This document shows positions 49,208 to 57,340 of a stretch of DNA of 64,000 bases, in pieces (position 1 is the first letter of the stretch; each line of letters begins with the position of its first letter). The notes beneath the pieces are model-generated. The model did not search any database and was not told the origin of the DNA. It saw only the letters and a list, made by a program, of their open reading frames with translations. The position numbers and the translations under genes are program-made. Origin of the DNA: Collinsella sp. (GTDB lineage: Bacteria; Actinomycetota; Coriobacteriia; Coriobacteriales; Coriobacteriaceae); contig DXMU01000052.1 in assembly GCA_019414025.1 (NCBI GenBank), positions 1 to 64,000 of the forward strand. Reading direction: 5' to 3'.

Positions 49208-49240
49208 AAAAAAGCGGTCGGCGCGCAGTGCGCCGACCGC
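49208..49240 (-). terminator. Terminator of gyrA
   Basis: GCGGTCGGCGC/GCGCCGACCGC perfect 11-bp stem with a 5-nt loop, followed on the minus strand by TTTTTTG. It lies 41 bp after the gyrA stop. Confidence 0.9.
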
Positions 49241-49280
49241 CGATATAAGGGGTCTGATAATTTTTACCAGCTAGGGCCTC

Positions 49281-52019
49281 TTACTCGTCTAGGAGATCCT
49301 CTGGCATGTCGTTGCCGTCGCCTAGATCGACAGGGGTTTCTTCGGGGGCAGAGCCGTTTTCTGCGGCTTCGCCTTCGGGCTTCTCCTTGGCGGCTGTCAT
49401 GCGGGCTACGGCGCAGATGCGGTCGTTGTCGTCGACGGTCATCATCTTGACGCCCTGGGTGGCGCGGCCAGTCTGGCTAATCTCATCGGTCTTGACGCGA
49501 ATGACCGTCGCGCCTTCCGTCACGATGAACAGCTCGTGCTGCGGGCCCACCGTCTTCATGGCCGCGAGGTTACCCTTACGCTCGGTCATTTGGATGGTGT
49601 AGACGCCCTGGCCGCCGCGATTCTGCTCCGGGTAGTCCGCAACCGGCGTGCGCTTGCCGTAGCCGCGCTCGGTGATGACGAACAGATCGCCGTTGCCGTT
49701 AGTGACTTCCATGCCCAGAACGCTCACGCCGTCCTTCATACCGATACCGCGAACGCCGCTGGTATCGCGGCCGGTGGCGCGCACCTGCTCCTCGGAGAAC
49801 ATGATCGCCTTGCCCGCGGTGGTGGCCAGGATAATCTTGTCGCCCTCGCGCACGCGGCGCACGTTCAGCAGCGCGTCGTCGTCACGCAGGTTGATAGCGA
49901 TCAGGCCGTCGCGACGGCTGCGGTCATATGCGCTCATCACGGTCTTCTTGACCATGCCGCTCTTGGTGGCAAACATCAGATACTCGTCGGCAGGGAACTC
50001 GCGGCAGCTGATGACGCTCGCAATCTTCTCGCCCTCCTCGAAGGGCAGCAGGTTGACAATCGCGGTACCGCGCGCCTGGCGCGTACCCACCGGCAGTTCG
50101 TGCACCTTCAGGCGATAGACCTTGCCCTTGCTCGAGAAGAACAGCACGTACTCGTGCGTGGACGCGATAAACATCTCGTCGATAACGTCGTCCTCTTTGA
50201 GGTTGACGCCCGACACACCCTTGCCGCCGCGCTTCTGGGCGCGGTAGGCGGCCACCGGGATGCGCTTGACATAGCCGGTGTGGGTGATGGTCACGACCAT
50301 GTCCTCGTCGGCGATGAGGTCCTCGACATCCAGGTCCTTCTCAACCTGGCTGATCTCGGTGCGGCGCTTGTCGCCGAACTTCTTGGAGATCTCGCGCATC
50401 TCTTCCTTGATGACGCCCAGGATCTTCTCCTCATGTGCCAGCAAGTCCTCATAGTAGGCGATGGCGCGGCGCAGGCCGTCCAGCTCTTCCTGGATCTTGT
50501 CGCGCTCCAGGCCGGTCAGGCGGCGCAGCTTCATCTCGAGGATGGCCGTGGTCTGCTCGGGCGTAAAGCCAAAGCGCTCGATCAGGCGGCTGCTGGCCTC
50601 GGAGTCGGTCTGCGAGGAGCGGATGATGCTAATGACCTCGTCGATATGGTCGAGGGCCATCAGGTAGCCCTCGAGGATATGTGCACGCGCTTGGGCCTTC
50701 TTGAGGTCAAAACGAGTGCGGCGGGTGACGACGTCGACCTGGTGGTCGATATAGTGCTGCAGCATCTCGCGCAGGCTCAGGCATTTGGGCACGCCGTTGA
50801 CAAGCGCCAGGTTGTTGGCGCCGAAGGTCGTCTGCAGCGAGGTGTACTTATACAGGTTGTTGAGCACGACCTGCGGAATGACGCCCTTCTTGAGCTCGAT
50901 AACCAGACGGATGCCCTTCTGGTTGGACTCATCGCGCATATCCGAGATGCCCTCGATGCGCTTGTCGTTGACGAGCTGGGCGATCTTCTCCTGCAGGGTG
51001 CCCTTGTTGACCATGTAGGGAATCTCGGTAAAGACCAGGCGGCTGCGGCCGGTCTTGGTGGACTCCACATGTGCCTTGGCACGCACGGTAATGGAGCCGC
51101 GGCCGGTCTCGTAGCTCTGCTTAATGCCGGCACTGCCCATGATGATGGCGCCGGTGGGGAAGTCCGGACCGGGCATGATCTGCATGAGCTCGTCGACGGT
51201 GGCGTCGGGGTTGTCGATCAGGTAGCAGGTGGCCTCGATCGCCTCGGTGAGGTTATGCGGAGCGATGTTGGTGGCCATGCCGACGGCGATGCCCTGGCTG
51301 CCGTTGACCAGCAGGTTGGGGAAGCGCGCAGGCAGCGCCACGGGCTCGGCGAGCGATTCGTCGTAGTTGGGCTGCCAGTCGACGGTATCCTTCTGCAAGT
51401 CACGCAGCAGTTCCATGGCGGGCTTGGCCAGGCGGCTTTCGGTGTAACGCATGGCCGCCGCACCGTCGCCGTCGATGTTACCGAAGTTGCCGTGACCGTC
51501 GATGAGCGGCGTGCGCATGGAGAACCACTGCGCCAGGCGAACCATGGCCTCATAGACCGCGAAATCGCCGTGCGGGTGGTACTTACCGATAACTTCGCCG
51601 ACCGTCCACGCCGACTTCTTGTGCGGACGGTTGGGGTAGATGCCGCTCTCGTTCATCGCGTACAGGATGCGGCGGTGCACCGGCTTTAAGCCGTCGCGCA
51701 CGTCCGGTAGGGCACGCGCCGTGATAACCGACATCGAATACTCGATAAACGACTGCTTCATCTCGCGACCGAACTCCGAAATCTGGAGCTGACCGCCGTT
51801 GATATCCTCGCCGGCCGAGGCGCCACGGTCGACTTCGCCAAAGCTCTCCTCGAGCTCACCGTCGTCCTCTTCCTCGTCATCATCGGCATCGGGGTTATAG
51901 GCGTCCGGATCGCCGTCCTCGCCCTGCTCAGCACGGGCAAGCAGGCGCCTCAGATCGTCGGGCATGCCGGCGTCGCCGGCCTCGCCCATGCCCTCGTTAT
52001 TGTTGATATCGTCTGCCAC
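49281..52019 (-). CDS. gyrA: DNA gyrase subunit A
   Basis: A 912-residue breakage-reunion subunit. Residues 1-80 are an extra, strongly acidic N-terminus (DADDDEEEDDGELEE). The catalytic Tyr is Tyr192 (AAAMRYTES). The GyrA-box QKRGGKG in the C-terminal beta-pinwheel identifies gyrase rather than topoisomerase IV. The quinolone-resistance region reads HPHGDFAVYEAMV: Phe153 aligns with E. coli Ser83 and Glu157 with Asp87. Ser-to-Phe at this site is a known fluoroquinolone-resistance change in Gram-negatives. The C-terminus is acidic. It lies 178 bp after gyrB, with a structured element in the gap, and ends with a strong terminator. Confidence 0.97.
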   Translation of the reverse strand: MADDINNNEGMGEAGDAGMPDDLRRLLARAEQGEDGDPDAYNPDADDDEEEDDGELEESFGEVDRGASAGEDINGGQLQISEFGREMKQSFIEYSMSVITARALPDVRDGLKPVHRRILYAMNESGIYPNRPHKKSAWTVGEVIGKYHPHGDFAVYEAMVRLAQWFSMRTPLIDGHGNFGNIDGDGAAAMRYTESRLAKPAMELLRDLQKDTVDWQPNYDESLAEPVALPARFPNLLVNGSQGIAVGMATNIAPHNLTEAIEATCYLIDNPDATVDELMQIMPGPDFPTGAIIMGSAGIKQSYETGRGSITVRAKAHVESTKTGRSRLVFTEIPYMVNKGTLQEKIAQLVNDKRIEGISDMRDESNQKGIRLVIELKKGVIPQVVLNNLYKYTSLQTTFGANNLALVNGVPKCLSLREMLQHYIDHQVDVVTRRTRFDLKKAQARAHILEGYLMALDHIDEVISIIRSSQTDSEASSRLIERFGFTPEQTTAILEMKLRRLTGLERDKIQEELDGLRRAIAYYEDLLAHEEKILGVIKEEMREISKKFGDKRRTEISQVEKDLDVEDLIADEDMVVTITHTGYVKRIPVAAYRAQKRGGKGVSGVNLKEDDVIDEMFIASTHEYVLFFSSKGKVYRLKVHELPVGTRQARGTAIVNLLPFEEGEKIASVISCREFPADEYLMFATKSGMVKKTVMSAYDRSRRDGLIAINLRDDDALLNVRRVREGDKIILATTAGKAIMFSEEQVRATGRDTSGVRGIGMKDGVSVLGMEVTNGNGDLFVITERGYGKRTPVADYPEQNRGGQGVYTIQMTERKGNLAAMKTVGPQHELFIVTEGATVIRVKTDEISQTGRATQGVKMMTVDDNDRICAVARMTAAKEKPEGEAAENGSAPEETPVDLGDGNDMPEDLLDE

Positions 52020-52101
52020 GTTACCTCCTCATGGTTTGCGTGGTCCATTAGTTCCCTACCACGGAGACGGATTACCGGGAATGCCGGATAACCCTCCTAG
52101 G

Positions 52102-52196
52102 TTTTCCAGGTGCCCCAGGTTACCCTGAAGGATGAGGGCGCACGCCTTGCGTGCGGCGCCCGAAATCCTGAAGGGCAAGATGGGGTGCCTGGGAAA
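52102..52196 (+). ncRNA. Candidate structured RNA element, copy 2
   Basis: A 95-nt imperfect hairpin filling the gyrB-gyrA gap: outer stem CCAGGTGCCCCA/TGGGGTGCCTGG with wobbles, internal loop GGT/AGA, a short CCCT/AGGG stem, internal loop with GAAGGATGAG opposite GAAATCCTGA, and an inner GC-rich stem GGGCGC...GCGCCC. Loop sequences match the element at 33941-34036 while stems differ. It could affect gyrA expression, although the purine-rich strand is opposite to gyrA. Confidence 0.45.
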
Positions 52197-52197
52197 G

Positions 52198-54228
52198 CTA
52201 GGCGTCTAAGAAACGTGCATCGTGGGCATGCTTCTCAATGTACTCGCGGCGATAGCCGACCTCGGAACCCATCAGCTCGCGCACGGCGCGGTCTGCCACC
52301 ACGGCGTCCTCGATCGACACGCGCTGCAGAATGCGGGTCTTGGGGTCCATCGTCGTCGAGGCGAGCTGCTTGGGGTCCATCTCGCCCAGGCCCTTGTAGC
52401 GCTGGACGGTATAACCCTTGCGCTTCTTGGTGATCTTGCCATCCTTGGCCTTGCCGTCCTCGTCGTTGTCGTCGGGATTCAGGCCCAGACTCTGGATGGT
52501 GTCGCGCAGGATCTCGTCTTCGGGCTGGCGGCCGTTGGGATACACGTAGTGGATCTTGTTGCGCACCTTAATGCCAAAGATGGGCGGGCAGGCAACATAG
52601 ACGTAGCCGGCATCGATCAGCGGACGCATGTACTTGTAGAAGAACGTCAGCAGCAGGATGCGGATATGCGCACCGTCGACGTCTGCATCGGTCATGATGA
52701 TGATCTTGTGGTAGCGCGCCTTGGTGATATCGAAGTCGCCGCCGTCGCCGGCACTCGTCGTGACGCCGCAGCCGATCGCGGTAATCAGCGACTGGATGGT
52801 GTCACTCGAGAACGCGCGATGGTCACCAACGCGTTCGACGTTCAGAATCTTGCCGCGCAGGGGCAGAATCGCCTGGATGTCTCGGCGACGGCCGTCCTTG
52901 GCCGAACCGCCTGCCGAGTCGCCCTCTACGATGAAGAGCTCGGTCAGCTCGGCATCGCGCACTGAGCAGTCAGCGAGCTTACCGGGCAGGGACGCCGTCT
53001 CGAGCAGGCTCTTGCGGCGGGTCGCCTCGCGCGCCTTGCGGGCGGCGTTGCGCGCCTTGCAGGCCTGTTGCGCCTTCTTGACGATCTCGCGGGCGGGCTT
53101 GGGATGCTCCTCCAAGTAATCGGCGAGGCCGTCGGTCACGATCTTGAGCGTGAGCGCGCGCATATAGGAGCTACCGAGCTTGGCCTTGGTCTGCCCCTCA
53201 AACTGCGGATCGGGCAGCTTGACCGAGATAACGGCCGAAAGGCCCTCGCGCACATCGTCGCCGGTCAGGTTGGCGTCTTTTTCCTTGAGCAGGTTCTGTT
53301 TGCGCGCGTAGTCGTTGATCACGCGGGTGAGCGCGGTGCGGAAGCCCTCAAGGTGCATGCCGCCCTCGGGAGTGTAGATGTCGTTGGCAAACGACATGAC
53401 GTTCTCGCCGTAGCCGCTATTCCACTGCAGGGAAACCTCAACCTCGCCCATCTTGGCCACGGGAGCGTCCGGGTCCGATTTGCCCTCGATGTAGATGGGC
53501 TCCTTAAAGGCCTCGGGGACGTCCTTGCCCTCGTTGAGGAACTTGACGAAGTCGATGATGCCGCCCTCGTAGCAAAACTCCTCCACGTGGGGAGTCGCCT
53601 CGCGCTCGTCGGTCAGCACGATCTTGAGGTTCTTATTGAGGAACGCTGTCTCCTGCAGACGGTTGTGCAGCGTATCGAAATCGTAGATGCAGGTCTCGAA
53701 GATCTCGTCGTCGGGCCAGAAGGTGACGGTGGTGCCCGTCGAATCCGAGGTGCCCACGACCTCCATCTTCTTGACGGTCTTGCCGCGCGAGAACTCCATC
53801 TCGTAGGTGTTGCCATCGCGACGAACCTGAACGACCACGCGCTTGGACAGTGCGTTGACGACGGAGATGCCTACGCCGTGCAGGCCGCCCGAGACCTTAT
53901 AGGCCGAGTTATCGAACTTACCGCCGGCGTGCAAGATCGTCATAACGACCTCGAGCGTCGGGATCTTTTTAACAGGGTGCTCGTCGACGGGGATGCCGCG
54001 CCCGTTGTCGACGACCGTGATGGAGTTGTCGGCGTGGACCGTCACCTGGATCTCGGTGCAGAAACCGGCCATGGCCTCGTCGACGGAGTTGTCAACGATC
54101 TCCCACACCAGGTGATGCAGACCGCTGGCGCTCGTCGAGCCGATATACATGCCCGGGCGCTTACGAACGGCCTCGAGACCTTCGAGAATCTTAATCTCGC
54201 CGCCATCGTAATCGTTTTCGTTTGCCAC
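52198..54228 (-). CDS. gyrB: DNA gyrase subunit B
   Basis: A 676-residue ATPase subunit. GHKL motifs: EIVDNSVDEAMAGF (N-box), VVDNGRGIPVDEH, GGLHGVGISVVNALS. The TOPRIM domain has EGDSAGGSAKDGRRRDIQAI, LPLRGKILNVE and MTDADVDGAHIR. The C-terminal RYKGLGEMDPKQLASTTMDP is complete. I use the GTG at 54228, which has AGGAGG 4-5 bp upstream, rather than the TTG at 54246. It follows the DUF721 gene by 104 bp and precedes gyrA. Confidence 0.97.
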   Translation of the reverse strand: MANENDYDGGEIKILEGLEAVRKRPGMYIGSTSASGLHHLVWEIVDNSVDEAMAGFCTEIQVTVHADNSITVVDNGRGIPVDEHPVKKIPTLEVVMTILHAGGKFDNSAYKVSGGLHGVGISVVNALSKRVVVQVRRDGNTYEMEFSRGKTVKKMEVVGTSDSTGTTVTFWPDDEIFETCIYDFDTLHNRLQETAFLNKNLKIVLTDEREATPHVEEFCYEGGIIDFVKFLNEGKDVPEAFKEPIYIEGKSDPDAPVAKMGEVEVSLQWNSGYGENVMSFANDIYTPEGGMHLEGFRTALTRVINDYARKQNLLKEKDANLTGDDVREGLSAVISVKLPDPQFEGQTKAKLGSSYMRALTLKIVTDGLADYLEEHPKPAREIVKKAQQACKARNAARKAREATRRKSLLETASLPGKLADCSVRDAELTELFIVEGDSAGGSAKDGRRRDIQAILPLRGKILNVERVGDHRAFSSDTIQSLITAIGCGVTTSAGDGGDFDITKARYHKIIIMTDADVDGAHIRILLLTFFYKYMRPLIDAGYVYVACPPIFGIKVRNKIHYVYPNGRQPEDEILRDTIQSLGLNPDDNDEDGKAKDGKITKKRKGYTVQRYKGLGEMDPKQLASTTMDPKTRILQRVSIEDAVVADRAVRELMGSEVGYRREYIEKHAHDARFLDA

Positions 54229-54332
54229 ACGTCCTCCTTCAGTCAAGAAAATGTGTACAGCCTTACTAGTTTATCGTAAAAAATACCCTCGGGAACGAAG
54301 GTATTTGGCTCTACAAGGCCACCAGATGCGAT

Positions 54333-54896
54333 TTAAGGCTCTTTTTTGCTTTGCACGCCCTTGGCCCACTCGGCACTGGCTCTCATGGCATTCTCGAGGG
54401 CCTCGCGCAGTTTTTGGTCTTCGATGGGCGCCACTTGGCGCTCGATCTCGGTACGCTCGGCCTCACTTAGGTCGGCGTGCGGGGCCGGCGGGCGGTCGGT
54501 CGTCGCCGGGCGCAGGCGCTCCTTGGCGGCGGGCGGTGTGTGACCGGGCGCGGTGGTTTTGAACACCAGGCCGTCCACATGCGCGCCGGCGCGCTCCATG
54601 CGTGCGCGGATGATCTCGCGCAACAGCGTCATTTCCTGCGTCCACGAGGGCGAGTCGAGATATACCAGCAGCTCATTGGACTCGGGCAGGTAGCGCAGTC
54701 CCGTCACATGCCGCCCCTCGCGCGTGCCCGAGCACACCGCGTTCCATGCGCGATAGACCGTGCGCGACTCCTCGGCAGCCTCCATCTGCGCACGGCGCTT
54801 AGGCGTTGCAGCCGCCAGGATGCGCTGGCGCTCTGCGTTCAAAAACCCGCTGAAGGCGACTGTCTCGCTCTCGCGCTCGTAATTAGCACGTCTCAC
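54333..54896 (-). CDS. DUF721/DciA-like protein
   Basis: A 187-residue protein with a DUF721 (DciA-type) domain at about residues 46-105 (VYRAWNAVCSGTREGRHV ... YLPESNELLVYLDSPSWTQEMTLLREIIRARM). DciA proteins load or assist the DnaB helicase in bacteria without DnaC/DnaI; the position between recF and gyrB is typical in actinobacteria. The C-terminal half is Pro/Ala-rich then helical. The GTG start at 54896 overlaps the recF end by 14 bp. Helicase-loading role is inferred from the family. Confidence 0.85.
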   Translation of the reverse strand: MRRANYERESETVAFSGFLNAERQRILAAATPKRRAQMEAAEESRTVYRAWNAVCSGTREGRHVTGLRYLPESNELLVYLDSPSWTQEMTLLREIIRARMERAGAHVDGLVFKTTAPGHTPPAAKERLRPATTDRPPAPHADLSEAERTEIERQVAPIEDQKLREALENAMRASAEWAKGVQSKKEP

Positions 54897-55989
54897 CCAT
54901 GCTCACCACCTTGGCTCGATCAAGCAGGTCATCGGTAAAGTACCCCAGGTTGGTCGTAGTTATGACCGTCTGGATATCATCGCCGATCAGCCGCAGGAAA
55001 GCGCCGCGACGCTCGCCGTCGAGCTCGCTCATCACGTCGTCCAGAAGCAGCAGTGGGGCGGTGCCCAGGACATCGCGAGCCACGGCCACCTCGGCCACCT
55101 TCCAGGACAGCACCAACGTTCGCTGCTGTCCTTGGCTGGCAAATGAACGGGCGGAGCGACCCGCCACGGTAAACTCAATCTCATCGCGATGCGGTCCCAC
55201 CAACGTCACGCCGCGGCGAATTTCCTCGTCGGCGTGCTCATCAAGGGCGGCCAGCATGCGCTCGTACGCCCAGCCCTTCAGCTCTTCGCGATCCTCGACC
55301 TGGGGCAAATCCCCCAGCGTGGACGCATAGGTCACGTTGGCGGCCTCACCTGACGCCACTTGCCCGTAGGCAGTGTGCACATGGCCCGCCAGCCGGTCGA
55401 GCAGGGCCAACCGGTGCACGAGCAGGGCCGAGCCCGCGCGGGCAATCGAATCGTTCCACGCGCCGAGCATCTCGCGGCAGCACCAGGTCTCCTTGAGCAG
55501 GGCGTTACGCTGGGTCACGCAGCGCCCATAGGTGCTCGCAAGATCGGCATAGCGTGCGCTCAGCTGCATGCCAAAGTCATCGAGGGCGGCACGGCGCACA
55601 CTAGCGCCTCGCTTAACCATGTCCAGATGGTCGGGACAAAACAGCACGCTCGGCAGAACCCCGCGCACACCGGCGGCAGAGCATCTCTTGCCGTTGCGGC
55701 TAAACGAGCGCTTACCGTCCTCCGCGCTCAATCCCATATCAAGCACGCGGCCGTCGCCCTCGAGCCTCAGCTTGACCTTGCACGAGCCCACGCCGTCATG
55801 GACGAGCTCGGCTGCGGTCGGATGCCTAAACGAAGCGCCGCTCGTCAGCAGCTGCAGTGCCTCTATGAGATTGGTCTTTCCTGCCGCATTGGGCCCCGCA
55901 AGTATCGTCACGCCTTCGTCCAGGGCAAGACGGTAGCTATCGAAGCTGCGGTAGTGCGCGACGGAAAGATCGCGGGCGAACATGGTCAT
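54883..55989 (-). CDS. recF: DNA replication and repair protein RecF
   Basis: A 368-residue SMC-like ATPase that helps load RecA at gaps. Walker A GPNAAGKTNLIEAL (about residues 32-45), signature SQGQQRTLVLSWKVAEV and Walker B LLLLDDVMSELDGERRGAFL are complete. Start either ATG 55989 or 55983; neither has a strong ribosome site, and dnaN ends 9 bp upstream, so translation may be coupled to dnaN. Confidence 0.96.
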   Translation of the reverse strand: MTMFARDLSVAHYRSFDSYRLALDEGVTILAGPNAAGKTNLIEALQLLTSGASFRHPTAAELVHDGVGSCKVKLRLEGDGRVLDMGLSAEDGKRSFSRNGKRCSAAGVRGVLPSVLFCPDHLDMVKRGASVRRAALDDFGMQLSARYADLASTYGRCVTQRNALLKETWCCREMLGAWNDSIARAGSALLVHRLALLDRLAGHVHTAYGQVASGEAANVTYASTLGDLPQVEDREELKGWAYERMLAALDEHADEEIRRGVTLVGPHRDEIEFTVAGRSARSFASQGQQRTLVLSWKVAEVAVARDVLGTAPLLLLDDVMSELDGERRGAFLRLIGDDIQTVITTTNLGYFTDDLLDRAKVVSMGETC

Positions 55990-55998
55990 GGCGCAGCG

Positions 55999-57102
55999 CT
56001 AGATGCGGACCGGCATGACCAGGTACAGGTAGTTGATCTTGTCGTAGGACTTAAAGATGCCCGCCTGCGAGTAGCTCTTGAGCTCCAGCGTGATCTCCTT
56101 CTCCTTGGACAGGGCATTGAGGCAGCCGAAGATGTAGTGGTAGTTGAAGGCGATGGTACCCGACTCGCCCTCGGCCTCGACATCGATCGTCTCCTGCGCA
56201 AGGTCCTGGTCATTGGAAATGGAGGACAGGCCCATCTGCCCGTTCTCGACATCGATCTCGAACTTGACGGCGGGGTTGGCGCTCGCGATAACGGCCACGC
56301 GCTTGAGGGCGGCGTTAAAGGCGGCGACGTCGATCTTGACGCTCGTCACGCACGAATCGGGGATGAGCTGCTTGTAGTTGGGGTACACGCCCTCGATGCG
56401 GCGCGACACGTAGGTGGTGTTGCCGGCCTCGAAGACGACCTGGGTGTCGGTAGCCCCGATCATGATGGTCGCCTGGCTGGCCATGATGTTCAGTGCGTCG
56501 TTAAAGGCGTCAGCCGGAACGTTGAGCTCAAAGGAGCCTTCGAGGGTCGAGGTCTCGACCTGCGTATCGCACACGGCCAAACGGAAGGAATCGGTCGCCA
56601 CCAGGCGCACGGTGTTGTTCTCGACCTTCATGTGCACGCCACCCAGGATGGGGCGGGCCTTGTCGGTCGAGGTGACGCGCCACACGCGGCCGACCATCTC
56701 GGACAAGATATCGGTCGGCAGTTCCACGGCGCTCTCGATGGCATAGGCCGGAAACTCGGGGAAGTCATTAGCATCGAGCGTGTTCAGGCGGAAAGAGCTC
56801 TTCTCGCAACCAATCAGCACCTGGCGCTCGGACAGCTCAAAGGTGACCGGGGCATCGGGGAGGGTCTTGGTGATATTGGAGAGCATCTTACAGGGGATAA
56901 CCATCTCGCCCTCTTCTTCGACATGCGCCGCGATGCGATGACGGATCGAGATGGTGTAGTTAGAGGTCTGGAATTCCAAGATGCCGTCTTGGGCCTTAAC
57001 GAGCACGCCCGACAGGATGGGGAGGGTGGATGCCGAAGCGACACCCTTCATAACGACGCCGATGGCTTGTGTAAGCGAGCTCTGGCTGACGGTGAACTTC
57101 AT
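55999..57102 (-). CDS. dnaN: DNA polymerase III beta sliding clamp
   Basis: A 367-residue clamp protein. It begins MKFTVSQSSLTQAIGVVMKG and has the three-domain repeat; PTDILSEMVGRVWRVTSTDKARPILGGVHMK and the C-terminal YLVMPVRI, part of the partner-binding pocket, are characteristic. ATG 57102 has AGAAAGGTA upstream. It is separated from dnaA by the 238-bp AT-rich gap at 57103-57340 and followed closely by recF. Confidence 0.97.
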   Translation of the reverse strand: MKFTVSQSSLTQAIGVVMKGVASASTLPILSGVLVKAQDGILEFQTSNYTISIRHRIAAHVEEEGEMVIPCKMLSNITKTLPDAPVTFELSERQVLIGCEKSSFRLNTLDANDFPEFPAYAIESAVELPTDILSEMVGRVWRVTSTDKARPILGGVHMKVENNTVRLVATDSFRLAVCDTQVETSTLEGSFELNVPADAFNDALNIMASQATIMIGATDTQVVFEAGNTTYVSRRIEGVYPNYKQLIPDSCVTSVKIDVAAFNAALKRVAVIASANPAVKFEIDVENGQMGLSSISNDQDLAQETIDVEAEGESGTIAFNYHYIFGCLNALSKEKEITLELKSYSQAGIFKSYDKINYLYLVMPVRI

Positions 57103-57340
57103 CTTTTAATACCTTTCTATAGATATAAATATCTTAATAATAGTAATAGCACTGACGAAACTGTTGATTACTCCCAAAGACGCAGGTCAGACCCAAAAAG
57201 AGAATCGACAGCAACCTGTGTGCAACAGGGGTGGTTTTCCACGTTCAAAACCTGCGCAAAACTTTTCATCACCGCGGGTTGGGTTTTAGACACCTTATGC
57301 CCGTGGTTTCGACAAGTTTTCAACAGGTGTCTCTATTTCC
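57103..57340. other. Candidate origin of replication, dnaA-dnaN gap
   Basis: The gap contains the most AT-rich run near the origin (ATAGATATAAATATCTTAAT, about 57119-57138), suitable as an unwinding element. DnaA-box-like 9-mers include TTTTCAACA (57317-57325) and TTTTCCACG (57235-57243); a small palindrome CCTGTGTGCAACAGG lies at 57215-57229. The phrase TTTCGACAAGTTTTCAACA recurs almost exactly at 60497-60515. The strand switch and gene order also support an origin here. Confidence 0.65.
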
